NCBI GenBank assembly: GCA_036426205.1
Contig: CM071573.1
Span: 76,418,159 to 76,482,158, forward strand
DNA: 64,000 bases
Reading direction: 5' to 3'
Source of the DNA: Ascaphus truei
Taxonomy: Eukaryota > Chordata > Amphibia > Anura > Ascaphidae
Numbering within the stretch: position 1 is the stretch's first letter; every line of letters starts with the position of its first letter. Below are positions 48,901-60,219 of this stretch, piece after piece. Made by a program: the position numbers and the translations under genes. Below the pieces are notes generated by a model. It saw nothing but the letters and a program-made list of their open reading frames with translations. It was not told where the DNA came from and did not search any database.

Positions 48901-50397
48901 TGTTACAATTTCCTAGTTTGTTGATTTAGGGTTTCAGTTATACTGGGTATAAATGTCTCTTCTGCCTGTTAGACATTTGGCGGGAAATATTTCCACCCAG
49001 CCTGGACATATGCTGAAAACAGTCTTCCATGGCTCATTCACAACCTACTTCAAGGAACCATTGATGTGTTACTGAAGACTGTTGTGGTACTTAATAGGGG
49101 TCATGTATCACAGTCCCCGGCTGCAAAACTAGAGTAAAAAACTGCACCAGATTTATTAACAGAAAACATTCCTATTTAAACAATAGAAGGTTATTGATAA
49201 ATCTGGTGCTGTGTTTTTGCAGCTAGAACATATTGTAAAATGACCACCAATGTGTTTAAGAGGGAAGTACGATGAAAATACAGGTTAAACGTTAAATATT
49301 CCCATTACTACTTATTATAACTGGAATTTTTACCCCTACAACAGCTACAGTATTACTTCTAGGGACATACAACTTTGAAAGGGACTTTAAAACAAACATC
49401 ATTTCCAAAGGTTTAACCAGGAAAGATGTACACTAGCATTTTTTTTGTATAACTAAATACAATCAGTTAGCCACTGTAATTGCATGTTATCTATAAACAG
49501 CAATGTTAAAATTGCATTCAAGTAGTTGAGTCTCATGGGACGCAGGAGATTAGGCAAATAGATTTCTTATTCTGCATTAGTCTAACAGACATTTGAAATA
49601 CCTTTGGGACCCATTGTCTGGGTTACTGTACTTTCAGCATCATATTGGCAACCAAATAAAACTATTTGACATCTTGTGAACAAGGAGCAAAATGCAAAGA
49701 AATCCATGTAATAATAGGACTTACTGACAACTGTTCTATATAAAATGTGACATTCGGGGACATTTCTTCATTCTAGAAGCTCGGCGCCAGTATTGTTTAT
49801 ATTTACTTGTGGGTGAAGTTTTTACAAAGTGATGTAACTGCATAATGCTTCATTACATGGGCAACTGGAGGTCAATTCAGCACTGGTCCTTTCTCACAGT
49901 AAGCACATCACGATGGTGGCGTTAGTGATGGGTATACTAAATGTAGTCTTTTATAGGTGACATCAGTGAAACTGTTTAGCAAAAAAACAGATTTTTTTTT
50001 TTTACAGTAAGTCACCTTACAACAATCATGGCGATGTCTGTTAGAGCATTTTGTTGATACATATTTACAAAGAGTATAGAGTGGTAATGACTTGTGCCTT
50101 GTATATTTCTAAAGTGTGTAGTATCGTTTGTATAGTATGACTACCATTTTCTTTCATTAGTATTTGCATTTTGTCTATTGGTTAACTGTGTTGTACATGT
50201 GTATAAAAAGATACAACCAAGCATTGACTTTTCTAAGAGACTTAGGCCCGTATTTGCTCATGGTGCTATGCCATAACATAGCTTCCAACTATGGAAGACA
50301 CGTTCTGAGCCGTTTGCATACATTGAAAATGTGTCCTATATAGAAGCAATATTTAGCTAAGCTCAATCTCCTTTGATTTTCCCGTATGACTCTAAAC

Positions 50398-50537
50398 TAG
50401 AGGTGGTCAACTTCAGTCCTCAAGGGCCATTAACAGGTCAGGTTTTGAGCCACTGATTGAGCCACCTGTGCTGAAGCAGAGATATCTCTAAACCTGTCCT
50501 GTTGGTGACCCTTGAGGACTGGAGTTGCCCACCCCTG
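50398..50537. mobile_element. hAT-type MITE, copy 8, with 8-bp target duplication
   Basis: tagaggtggtcaacttcagt at the left, gactggagttgcccacccct at the right, flanked by ctctaaac at 50390-50397 and 50538-50545. Confidence 0.93.
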
Positions 50538-50681
50538 CTCTAAACATTCCAGAAAACAAACACTTGGGACTCCAAACTTTAAGATTGTGCTCTATTTTAT
50601 AACATTAAAAAATATTATTGCATGATAATAAACATAACATAATGACGTCCTCTACATTCCAGCTTGCCTTGGAAACCTATA

Positions 50682-50707
50682 CCCCCCCCCCCCCCCCCCC
50701 CCCCCCC
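50682..50707. repeat. Poly-C run
   Basis: 26 uninterrupted C. Confidence 0.98.
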
Positions 50708-51267
50708 GAGGTACTGTTGTGCAGGGCATCACAATACTTTTGGTTGCTAAATTATACTTTTCTTAGGTGCAATAGTCACTTTTCCCTGTTCGAAGTTTGA
50801 AGGTACCAGGTAACCGTGGTGTTAAACAAAATTTAGTTGATCCAATACTTCTAAAAATCAGAGTAGTTGACCCGTACTGTGTGAGTTTATTCTTTCACTG
50901 TATCTAACCCATTCATTTATGCCATGTATCCTTTATTATATGATTATGGGGTTTGGCTTATTTTTCATGCTAGTGTGTTTTTTTTAGCAGTTTATTTTTT
51001 ACTCCAGAAGGTGTGTGGATGATGTCATCTCTATGACATCATGGCTCATTTGCATTTTTTTGCCCATCCATTTTTTTTCACTAAGGGTGTTTTGTGGTTG
51101 TTTTCTCATTTGGTGTGAGATTAGGTTATATAAGGATTCACTGTGTGGTCTTTTAGTTGCTCTTAATTAAGTCCCGAGTGGGTGTGCCTACCTCTTTGTT
51201 TTATATATATATATCTAGGATTATTAAAAAATCACTTTTTGTATGGTCTGTTTCAGCAACACCAGGG

Positions 51268-51690
51268 GACATTTATTTATTTATTTATCAAGTGTTTTAC
51301 CAGGAAGTAATACATTGGCAGTTACCTCTTGTTTTGAAGTATGTCCTGGGCACAGAGATATGATGACAAATAATACATGGTTACAAATACACGGTTACAT
51401 TAGGTGAGCGGGGTTATACATTATATACAAGACATTGCATGCACAGTAAGAGATCATATATATTATAGGCGTATGAAACAGTTACAGACCAGATTAAAAT
51501 GTGAGACAGCTTTAGTTTGGAAGGAATTTAGACTGGTGGCGGTTGTGAGAGTATCCGGTAGACTGTTCCAGTTTCGAGTACACGGTAAGAGAAGGAGGAG
51601 CGGACGGATACTTTGCTGAACCTTGGGACCATGAACAGTCTTTTGGAGTCAGATCTCAGATAAGTGCTGCGTGTGGTAGGGGTGAGTTCT
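51268..51690 (+). repeat. Interspersed repeat, LINE-tail type
   Basis: tttatttatttatcaagtgt, ttaccaggaagtaatacatt, cttgttttgaagtatgtcct, then ggagcggacggatactttgc. Longer copy of the family at 37148. Confidence 0.55.
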
Positions 51691-52633
51691 CTAAAATAAT
51701 CTTTGTCCTTTTAAATAATCTCAGGATCCATAAACAATACTCAAACTTGTCATTATCATTAACTCTATACAATGTAGAATGTAATATTCCATGTTTCCAA
51801 ATGTGCAGGTGGATACAATTTAAATATTTTCACAGATTACAGTGGCTATGTAGTTCAAAGAATGCCTTTCTCCTTTAAAGTCAATCTTCTCTTCCAACTT
51901 GATCCTGCAGTGAAGGCCTAACACAAGTCTGCTAATATCACAGTCATTGCCATGGCAACAGGCCTGTTAAGGCATGAATACTAAATTATAGCTGTAACTT
52001 CCCTGCTGGATGAAGCAACCTCTCAAAGGAAAAAATATCATAAATAATTAGGAATAATAGCCAGGGAAAGCTAGAAAATTAAGGGCAAGAAAAATAGCTT
52101 TCAGACGTACTGTAAATGTGTCGGTTCTGAAAATGTTTCTGAAATCATTACATCGCTTCCTAAAGCAGTATCATAACAGAGTACAAAATACCTTTAGGTG
52201 TTCTTAAATAAATAGCTATTTTGTTCCTTACTAAAGAGCAACACCCTGGTCACTGACTATTCAAATATTTACTAGTGTAGGTTAAGTCACTCGGTTTATC
52301 AATGCAAATCATGTGTGAGTGATCATTTATTAGTTATGCTGTATTTGTTATACACAGCTGTAAGGATGCATAATGCTTTATGTAGAAATTGCTTATTTCT
52401 GCTGTCAGAAAAAGTTGTGATGCCAAATTACCTTCATCCCACTGTCAAAAAACGGCCCCAGATAACCTCTCTTCTAGACAAACACAGAAAACCAGGCCAA
52501 GTTGCTGACCAATATAAATTATAATTAATAAAAAAACAATACTTGTATTTTTAAGCTGTACGTGAAGCTCAAGTTAACTGTTTGTGTGCCAGCTTATTAA
52601 AATACTGAATATTTTCTGGCCTTATTAAGACAG

Positions 52634-52812
52634 TCAATAAATCTTGGTTCCTGCCGCACTCAGATTCATACTTATAGTGAAATAGACATTGAATCAAATT
52701 GTATTAGCTGCAGACATGGTCATGCACCATGTCTGCAGCTAATAACATTTTACTCGATGTGTATTTCACTATCAGTATGAATGTGACTGCGGCCGGAACC
52801 AAGATGTATTGA
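52634..52812. repeat. Inverted dimer, about 85-bp arms
   Basis: Palindrome centred near 52723 on agctgcagacatggtcatgc / accatgtctgcagct. Outer arms tcaataaatcttggttcctg and ggaaccaagatgtattga match with a few changes. An unpaired tail (gaattcccgccagccagcac) may follow; no target duplication was identified. Confidence 0.8.
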
Positions 52813-53147
52813 ACTGCTCATAGCGTTTGATTGAATTCCCGCCAGCCAGCACCAGCACCATCAACAGAATTGACCTCGATTGTAAGTGAAAGAGTGTGTT
52901 TGCCCTCATTTATTCTTTGCGTAAACTGTAGGGAGCTCCGAGGTTAACTGCAGATCAGGAGGCCCCTTTTCTCCTGCTGGTCTGTCTCCTCTGAGGATGC
53001 AATCCCTGGTGTCCGAGGAGGTGGTGCTAGCTGTAGATGGGGAGCCCTAACTCTACATTTAACCCCTTTGGACCCTATAGTTGCACCAGACGAGTCTGGC
53101 GGTTATTTATGAATGGGTGGGAGGTGGGGGGGCCGAACCTTAACCCA

Positions 53148-53291
53148 AACCCAAATCAGAGGCAGAACTGAGGTACAGACCCAAATCAGTCACAGAACTA
53201 AGGTACAGACCCAAATCAGAGGCAGAACTAAGGTACAGACCCAAATCAGAAGCAGAACTAAGGTACAGACCCAAATCAGAGGCAGAAGCAA
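53148..53291. repeat. Minisatellite, 30-bp unit, about five copies
   Basis: acccaaatcagaggcagaac plus taaggtacag repeated. The open frame through it (TQIRGRTKVQ repeated) is a result of the 30-bp period. Confidence 0.95.
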
Positions 53292-53295
53292 GTAC

Positions 53296-54420
53296 AAACA
53301 ATGGAGGTAAAAGCAGCATATACATTATAACATAAGACAAAGGGAGGCCCTGCCCCACAGAGCTTACAATCTAAGTGATATATTAAGAGATATAAAGACA
53401 CAGTAGGAGTAAAAGTGCATTTATTTAAAGAATCAGGGGATCAAGTGCATCTGGAGTCGTGTGTAAATCATGAGCTGCTTCGTTTTAGGAGGAAGTCCAA
53501 GAGTCACTTAAAAAAAAATTTGTTTTAATATACGCCGCTTTTGGTTACCTTTGTTGAAAACGAATTACCTAAGCTGCCAATCGATTTGTTCTTTCGTGAT
53601 CGATCAGCAACGATCCGGCTTCCCAGGGTTCAGTAAATGACTGCCTTTCAGTTTCAATCAATCCTTCAGTCAGTGTAACTCAGCAGCTACAAAGTATTCT
53701 TATATTACTACGGTAACATTGTATATTGTTCCAGTTTGCCGCTGAAAATGCTGGGAACATTGGCAACAAATTATTACAAACAGGAAAGTGTTGCAAAGAT
53801 CTTGCACTGCTGGGGAGCTGGGCTAAAACCTACAATAGAAATCAGAGGATGCTTTAAAATGCATTAAAATTGCATTAAGAGTTGAATTTAAAAATAAATG
53901 CAGTAATTATTATGTAATACTACAGAACTGATATATGTTAAAAAAAAAACAAAAAAAAAAAAAACACATGTATGATATTGCTGGGATTGCTCATTTAAGA
54001 TGTGAATTTTCCGCTGGGATTTAAAAATGGAAACAAAAAAAGTGTGTGGTGAGTGGTAGAGCGTTTTGTAGTCGAGAGGGCTGAAGAGGTGAAAGGTGCA
54101 AAGACGAGACATCCTTGGATGAAGTGTAAGAGACAAGTACTGGTGGAGCGAGAGATCAGAGTTGAGATACCGAAGAAGGAAGCGTCACTGCTCCTCCCGT
54201 TAATGTGAGTTAACACAATAAATAACACCGAAAATAAATGCGTGCAAAAAAAAGTAATCAATACGGGAGATAACATGGGCCGGCATTAGTGTTTTAGCAG
54301 TCAGGAAGGGGCATGTGTTTGCAGTGCTGTGGAGGAAGAAACGGCAAGATTTTCTAAAAGTGTTTATAGGAGACAAGAAAGAGAGAGAGAGGAGTTAAAT
54401 GTAACCCCCGGGCAATGTAT
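53296..54420. repeat. L2/SINE-like repeat pieces
   Basis: 53296-53470 (ccctgccccacagagcttac, aatctaagtgatat) and 54000-54420 (gacgagacatccttgg, agaaacggcaagattttcta) are pieces of the family at 30085. The stretch 53480-53990 between them shows nothing I can name. Confidence 0.45.
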
Positions 54421-54524
54421 GGGGTGGATCCTAGTAGGGTTATTAACAGTAATATAGAAAGGAAAAATGGGGCCTAGTTTGCTAATAGGCAATCTGTGAT
54501 TCGTGACAGGACCAGTCTAGGAGA

Positions 54525-54680
54525 TTTGCTCGCAGCCGTTTCACCGCGACCAAATGGCCAACGCTTTGCCGCGACTCTCTCTGCCGGAAGCTGCCGGCCA
54601 CCAAGGTAAATAAACCTCTTACCATATAACTCCTACCCTGAGCCCTTGCCCTAAAAAACCCTACCTAAGTCCTTACCCTA
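54525..54680. repeat. CCCTAA-like repeat, partial copy
   Basis: gctcgcagccgtttcaccgc, ggccaccaaggtaaataaac, ccttgccctaaaaaacccta. It lies directly left of the Penelope-like element and is probably its pre-insertion flank. Confidence 0.5.
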
Positions 54681-54686
54681 CATCCG

Positions 54687-55700
54687 GTGGTGCCAGTGTT
54701 ACACCATCTCCCAAAGGTGCATAAGGGTCTGGACCACACCCCGGGGAGACCCATCGTGTCTAGCATTGCATCTTTGGGAGATGGTGTTTACAGGTACATC
54801 GATGGGTTTTTACAACCCTTGGTACGCTCTCACCCGTCATATATCCGCGACACTGCAGATCTGTTGATGTTTATTGAAGGTATCGATTGGAATTCTACCT
54901 ATAGATGGGTTACTATGGACGTCACATCATTATACACCATTATTGCACATGAACACGGATTATCTGCAACACAACACTTTCTTGACACTTCTACGTTATC
55001 TCAGACACAGTGCACTTTTATTCAGGAATGCATTTTATTTTTACGCACTCACAATTATTTCATTTTTGATTCACAATTTTATTTACAGATTAAAGGCACT
55101 GCTATGGGGACTTCTTTTGCACCTTCTTTTGCAAATCTTTTTATGGGTTCATGGGAATCCACTCACATTTATGGGAGCACTAACACTTTTCGTCACCACA
55201 TCATCATGTACAAACATTACCTTATCTTCATTTGGGATGGTGATTTTCACTCATCAAATATGTTTTTTGATACCCTGAATATAAATGATATCAATCTTAA
55301 ATTCACCATGGAAACTGATTTGCACCATATTAATTTTCTTGATGTGACGTTCCATATAGACCTAGAAAATAAAATACAAACAAATGTATTTAAGAAAAAA
55401 CATTCAAGGAATTCATTCTTACACTCAAACAGTAGTCATTCCAGATCCCTTATCAACGGGATCCCAAAGGGACAGTTCCTTCGTTATAAAAGACTGTGCT
55501 CCAAGAATGAGTCTTTTCTTACACATGCTGCAGATCTCAGTGACAGATTTATCAAAAGGGGCTACAGTAAACAAATTGTTGAGAATGCTTTTCAGGAAGC
55601 ACAGAAAAGAGACAGGATGGATCTAGTTAGATCTTGTGGTTCCAGGACTAGCAAGAAGGCCTCATCTAATACGGGTGCATTTAGCGTAGGGACCTGCTAA
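54687..55700 (+). pseudogene. Penelope-like element reverse transcriptase, inactivated
   Basis: Reverse-transcriptase part of a Penelope-like retroelement. LPKVHK (8-13) and GRPIVSS (20-26) are the usual fingers motifs. TMDVTSLYTII carries the motif A Asp (D78), and QIKGTAMGTSFAP (134-146) is motif B. Motif C should read YxDD followed by a hydrophobic stretch and IW; here it is YKHYLIFIW (175-183), so both catalytic Asp are lost. INFLDV (215-220) follows. The 5' part of the ORF is missing (5' truncation). The frame continues to a 40-bp duplication and then stops. The endonuclease part follows in another frame. Confidence 0.9.
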
Positions 55701-55974
55701 AGAGACTTACCTTGACGTGGTTAGCAGGCTTGGCATTATTTGATCAAAGGATGTATACCAAAAGTCTCCTTTTTTCTTATAGATATTTACACCATACATA
55801 TATATATATATTCCCCATTGATTGCTATCCCTATGGGAGAAGCGCAGGGATTCACTTTCTGTTTTGCACATTTGTATGGCCATTTCCTTCACTAGCTGCA
55901 TGCTCTTTACATGGAGAAGCGCAGTGATTATATTTGGTTCCAGGACTAGCAAGAAGGCCTCATCTAATACGGGT
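55637..55974. repeat. 40-bp direct duplication flanking a 258-bp insert
   Basis: ggttccaggactagcaagaa and the bases up to tacgggt occur at 55637-55676 and again, identical, at 55935-55974. The offset of 298 bp shifts the reading frame by one, so the peptide GSRTSKKASSNTG occurs in both frames. The insert holds a TA run (55797-55811) and two gagaagcgcag-gatt motifs. Confidence 0.9.
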
Positions 55975-56598
55975 CCATTTTTTATTACTCAATTTAATGG
56001 ACAGGCTAGTCAGATTCATAGCATTATCCAAAGACACTGGAGTACTTTACAATTGGATCCAGAGTTAAAACCGCTCCTTGTTGATGGGCCAAAGGTAGTA
56101 TTTAAAAAGGCCAAAATATTGGGTTCTCTAATTTCACCGAGTATGTTCAGCTCTCCTGCTCAGGAACACATTTCTGGAATACCACATGGATTCCAGAAAT
56201 GTGGATACTGTACATTGTGTCAATTTGTACAACCTATATGCAAGATCTCTCTGGTTCAACCAACATTCAATTACAAAATTGCATCTTTCATGAATTGTCA
56301 AACTAGTTATGTTATTTATGTGATCTTATGTGGTTGTAACATGAAGTACGTTGGCAGGACGATTCGGCCACTGAAGAATAGGATAGCTGAACATACAAGA
56401 TTAATTAAACGACATGACTCTGAACACCTGGTACCCAGAAATTTTTCAAATTGTCCTAAAGGGGGCATTAAGAATTTCAGGTTCTTCGGCGTTGAACATA
56501 TTCCAGCGCCAAAGAGACGGGGTGATAGAGAGAATATTCTATACGGAAGGGAGATGTTTTGGTTTTTTTCCCTTGATACCCTTCATCCGAAGGTATGA
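55935..56598 (+). pseudogene. Penelope-like element linker and GIY-YIG endonuclease, frameshifted
   Basis: Continuation of the element in another frame. It has a cysteine-rich linker (CGYCTLCQF), then SYVIYVILCGCNMKYVGRTI, which contains the VIY and YVG forms of the GIY-YIG signature. The Arg of NRIAEH and the Glu of YGREMFW follow. The frame ends after LHPKV; reading the next frame from 56592 gives GMNVEWEL, the usual Penelope-type ending, so a one-base change near 56590 cuts it short. This enzyme would nick target DNA to prime insertion. Inactive with its reverse transcriptase already broken. Confidence 0.88.
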
Positions 56599-56710
56599 AT
56601 GTTGAATGGGAACTCAAGCATTTTTTATAATAATGATTCCCATTGTATCAACATGTTGGTCTTGTATATCTGTAATAAGATCTATTAGATTATTTACATC
56701 CCTTAGTTTA

Positions 56711-56955
56711 CCCTACCCCATCCTTTCCCTGTCCTTTCCTCTTCCCCCCCCCCACTTTTTTTTCTTCCCCCCCTCTCCCTCTCTCTCCTCCCCCCTCTTT
56801 TTCCCCCCTTTTCCCTCTTTCCCTTCCCCCTCCCCCCTTCCCTTTCCCACCCTTTCTCTTGCCACCCCTACCTTCCCTTCCCCCCTCCCCTCTCGCCTTT
56901 CCCTGTTCCCCTTCTTTCCTTCCCCCCCTCCCCTCCTCCCTCCCCCCACCCTCTT
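56711..56955. repeat. Polypyrimidine tract
   Basis: About 245 bp of almost pure C/T on the + strand, lying in the 3' untranslated part of the Penelope-like element. Confidence 0.9.
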
Positions 56956-57607
56956 ATTCCAATACATACATGCCCCTTCCCTTCCTTATTGGGTTATCAA
57001 TAATACATGACAATGAGTCCAGTACAGCATTTATTACTTTTTAATATATAATCCAGATCTTTCTATATGTGAGTGACTAATTGACATTATCATTAATTTT
57101 TATCCTTTGTATGATCTAATGAAGATTGTACAGTATCTAACATTAATATACATACTTTATGGGATATATCTAAGGTATCGGTAATAATATATGGGTCAGA
57201 GAATTGTTTAAAGTTTTTATTACAGTCTTATGAAATATGCTTATACCTGTAGGTTTGTTATCATTTTTAATTAGTATATATGTTAATCCTGGTTTGTTGT
57301 GTGTAGTATGATTCTAATTGTTAATCCTATTATATATATGATTTCATTATATATATATCTTCATTACTTGGGGTTATCACTTTATGTATGTTTTGTAACA
57401 TTAGTCTTATATGTCCTTTGTCTATGGGGCATTAATTAAATGAGTCTTGTTAAATGTATATTGACTTGGTTCACCAGTTCTCCACTTCATGGACATTTGA
57501 TTGGTCCCCTTGAAGTGTTGATCAGGTGTACATGTTTGTACTTAATGTTTTAATCAGTGGATACAGCTGTTAGTTGCCATATATCAGTATCACTCTACAG
57601 TCTACAC

Positions 57608-57669
57608 CCTGACAGATCACTCTTTGACAAAGCGCCCAGTGCGTGAAACGCGTCAGAGGATCTGTCAGG
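57608..57669 (+). ncRNA. Type I hammerhead-ribozyme layout at the Penelope-like 3' end, core mutated
   Basis: CCTGACAGATC (57608-57618) pairs perfectly with GATCTGTCAGG (57659-57669), and CTCT (57620-57623) with AGAG (57655-57658), forming stem I with one bulged A. Inside are TTGACAA (57624-57630, in the place of CTGATGA), an A, stem II GCGC/GCGT with a five-base loop, GAAA (57645-57648), CGC and GTC (57652-57654). Order and spacing fit a type I hammerhead with minimal stem III, known from the terminal repeats of Penelope-like elements. The core changes are C to T, T to C and G to A; the last should stop cleavage. Confidence 0.65.
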
Positions 57670-57954
57670 ATTTTTTGTCTATATGTTTATAGTGGTTCTT
57701 GGTTCTACCTGATTCTTTGTGAAGTTGTGCTCCGGCTTACTCTCCATTTTTTTTCTACAGATAGTGGCGTAAACATTGTTCTTTCACTGTGACGTCGAGA
57801 CGTTGTACATATTCCTTGTTTTGCGCACCCTATCAATTTGATTGTGCACCATTTTGTGAATCACTTTACATCTGTGCACAAGATGCTGGCTGTGCCCGTA
57901 AAATCTCTGGGTCATTTTCATATTTGGCATCAGCATGCAGAAAACCAACACGAG

Positions 57955-58560
57955 TATAACCTGCCATGCTATCAACTGCATCAGAAGCTTGTAACAAGGT
58001 GGAATTTTAACAAGCCCTCCCCAGCTACAAAGCACCCCAAGATAAATAGGGAAAAGAGGGTCTGGTCTTACTCAGGCACACTGGGAAATTATTGCACTTT
58101 TATGTGAACTACTGTACAGTAATTAAACCATTTAAAATAGCAACATGGGAAGTATTTTCAGACAATACCATCTTGAGTCAGGTCATACCACTCATTAAAC
58201 TTTAGGAAAATGATCTGTTGAAGATGGACACTTAAAAATAATGGTCCTAGTTCTAGATACTTTGCTTTGTTCATAACCTCTTTTCTGTGCTTAATGAGGA
58301 GGACGACCCAAGCCTTTCCACCATATTGAGATCTTACAAGTACATTTGGCAACCATGCTTGATCCGTGGTTTAAACCAAACTTGCCTTTCCTTCCACCAG
58401 ACACAGATGTAAACACCGGCAAAGAGCTCCTTGTAGCCAAGGTGTCAGCTCAAAAGTCACATCATGCACCTCATTGTTCTTCAACTTGTCCTGCTGAAAC
58501 TGTTGTGTCTCCTGGTGTTAGTAGTAGTACTTGAAAAAGCAGTATTGGTGCCAATCAACA
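57955..58560 (+). pseudogene. Decayed hAT transposase (ZBED-like) fragment
   Basis: Pieces in different frames match the C-terminal half of hAT transposases: QLHQKLVTRWNF near 57975-58010 (the usual TRWNS motif), SQVIPLIK near 58178-58200, and ATMLDPWFK near 58348-58374 (the usual ATLLDPRFK motif). Stops and frameshifts separate them. No terminal repeats were recognised. The last piece runs in frame to a stop near 58534. Confidence 0.7.
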
Positions 58561-58729
58561 TTAAGCAATAAAAAACCTGATCTATAACACAGATTTAACA
58601 GATACAGAAGTAGAAGATATTTGGTCTGGTTTAAAGGACATGCCCAAAGATCATGCTGCAAATACTAGAACCTACTTCTAGAATGGTAGAACATTATTGC
58701 AGGCGCATTTACCAGAACACCTTCTGTCT

Positions 58730-58895
58730 CTGTAAATTCTCCTCACTTACCACTTAGATTGTAAGCTCTTCAGGGCAGTGACTCCTTTTCCTATTGTTTT
58801 ATGTCTGAAGCACTTATTCCCATTGTGTTATAATATTATGTCACGCGTATTGCAACGTGCTATGTACCGGGATGGTACTAAATTAAAAAAAAGTT
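58730..58895 (+). repeat. L2-like LINE 3' end
   Basis: tagattgtaagctcttcagg, gcagtgactcc, gtctgaagcacttattccca, gctatgtaccgggatgg: the typical L2-type 3' terminal sequence followed by an A-rich end. Confidence 0.65.
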
Positions 58896-58914
58896 AAGGG
58901 AGCAAAATCGCTTT

Positions 58915-59215
58915 TATTTATGTAACCCCCTTTCCCTGTGATTAGGCGTGCTGCTGGTATCTGTACGCTCACAAGAGGCTTGAGCCTCCGCTTCTGGGAG
59001 CCTGGGGTGAGCTCTCTCTCTTAGTGCAGCGCCTCCACTTATGAGGGATCCCAGCATTAGTGAGATGACTCCTCATAGGACCCAATACAATCAATAAAAA
59101 CAATATCACACCAGATATATATATAACTCAGTTTTACTGTAACAGTATATAGCATATATCACACCAATACACCAATAACACAACACCCGGAGTGGTTCCC
59201 CCAAATTACTGAGGG
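58915..59215 (-). mobile_element. LTR end and retroelement leader
   Basis: On the minus strand: tgattgtattgggtcctatg, ggatccctcataagtggagg, cgctgcac, then caggctcccagaagcggagg, ctcaagcctcttgtgagcg. Parallels 23600-23830 in order and sequence. Confidence 0.5.
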
Positions 59216-59589
59216 TGCCTAGAGCACCTATAACCCTGGTGTCCACACAAGCAATCCCACCCAAGTGTGAGGTAGCTCTATCTCTCCCCCCTCCCCCCCT
59301 TGTGATATGCAGGTGCACGTTGGTACCTTCCTGGTCACAGGCCAAACAAGGGAATAATGAGAGGAGGCTGATGGATCAGGTCCCACACAGAGGGGCCTCC
59401 AACACAACTCCCCTCACACCCAGGGTTGCCACCTCTCCAGGTTTGACCCAGAGACTCTGGGTTTCAGGTACTTTTCTCCAGGCTATGGCGGTGTGCTGCT
59501 GCAAGGGCGGGTGGCCGCGTGCTGTGTCTCCGGTATTCTCCAATATTCTTCTGCAACTCCCCCTCCAACTGCAGTGAACATGGCTACGC

Positions 59590-59720
59590 GGCATCATATG
59601 ACGCCACGTTGCCATGGCAATTGGATGCAATGTGACATCATGGCGCTACGCTGTGTCACGTTGCCATAGCGTCATGACGGCATGTTGCGTCCAATTGCCA
59701 TGGCAGCACGGCGTCATAGG
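59590..59720. repeat. Imperfect palindrome
   Basis: gttgccatggcaattggatg and gcgtccaattgccatggcag are inverted, with atcatatgacgcc / ggcgtcatagg outside and further inverted pieces inside. Confidence 0.7.
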
Positions 59721-60219
59721 ATGTATGTGTGTGTGTGTACATTTGTCAGTTACAGTTTGCTCTGTCAGTGTGCTATTTGTGCCTAAGTGTCTGTCAGTGT
59801 GCTGTGTGTGATTCAGTGTCTGTGTGTACCTCAGTGAAAGCAATTGAGGTAACACGTGATAACAATCTTTTTATTAGCGCATTTTTTAAATAGTTTCTGT
59901 CATTCTTTACACAATTGTCTATAACAGTATTAAAATAAGATGTTACAGTGCAGTATACTGTACCCCAGTGTTTTTTAACCACTTGAGTGTGTGTGTGTGG
60001 GGAGGGGGGATGTTATTGTAGTGTGCGTGTAGGTGGATATTCTAATTTGTGTGTAGCCATGCCATCTGTGGCTGCTAGTCTGCTTCCTTCCTGGCAGTAA
60101 GAACTGGTACAAGTAGGCCTTGCCAGTAGTTGATATGGGGTTTTCACCCTCCGAGGAGCTGCATTTGATTGACAATGGGAGGCGGTGACATCAGGCCTGG
60201 GAATGACCAATCATGTGAC

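Noticed and set aside
53113..53310. TQIRGRTKVQ repeat protein
   Set aside because: The 30-bp unit is divisible by three, so any minisatellite of this period stays open; there is no start context or partner exon.
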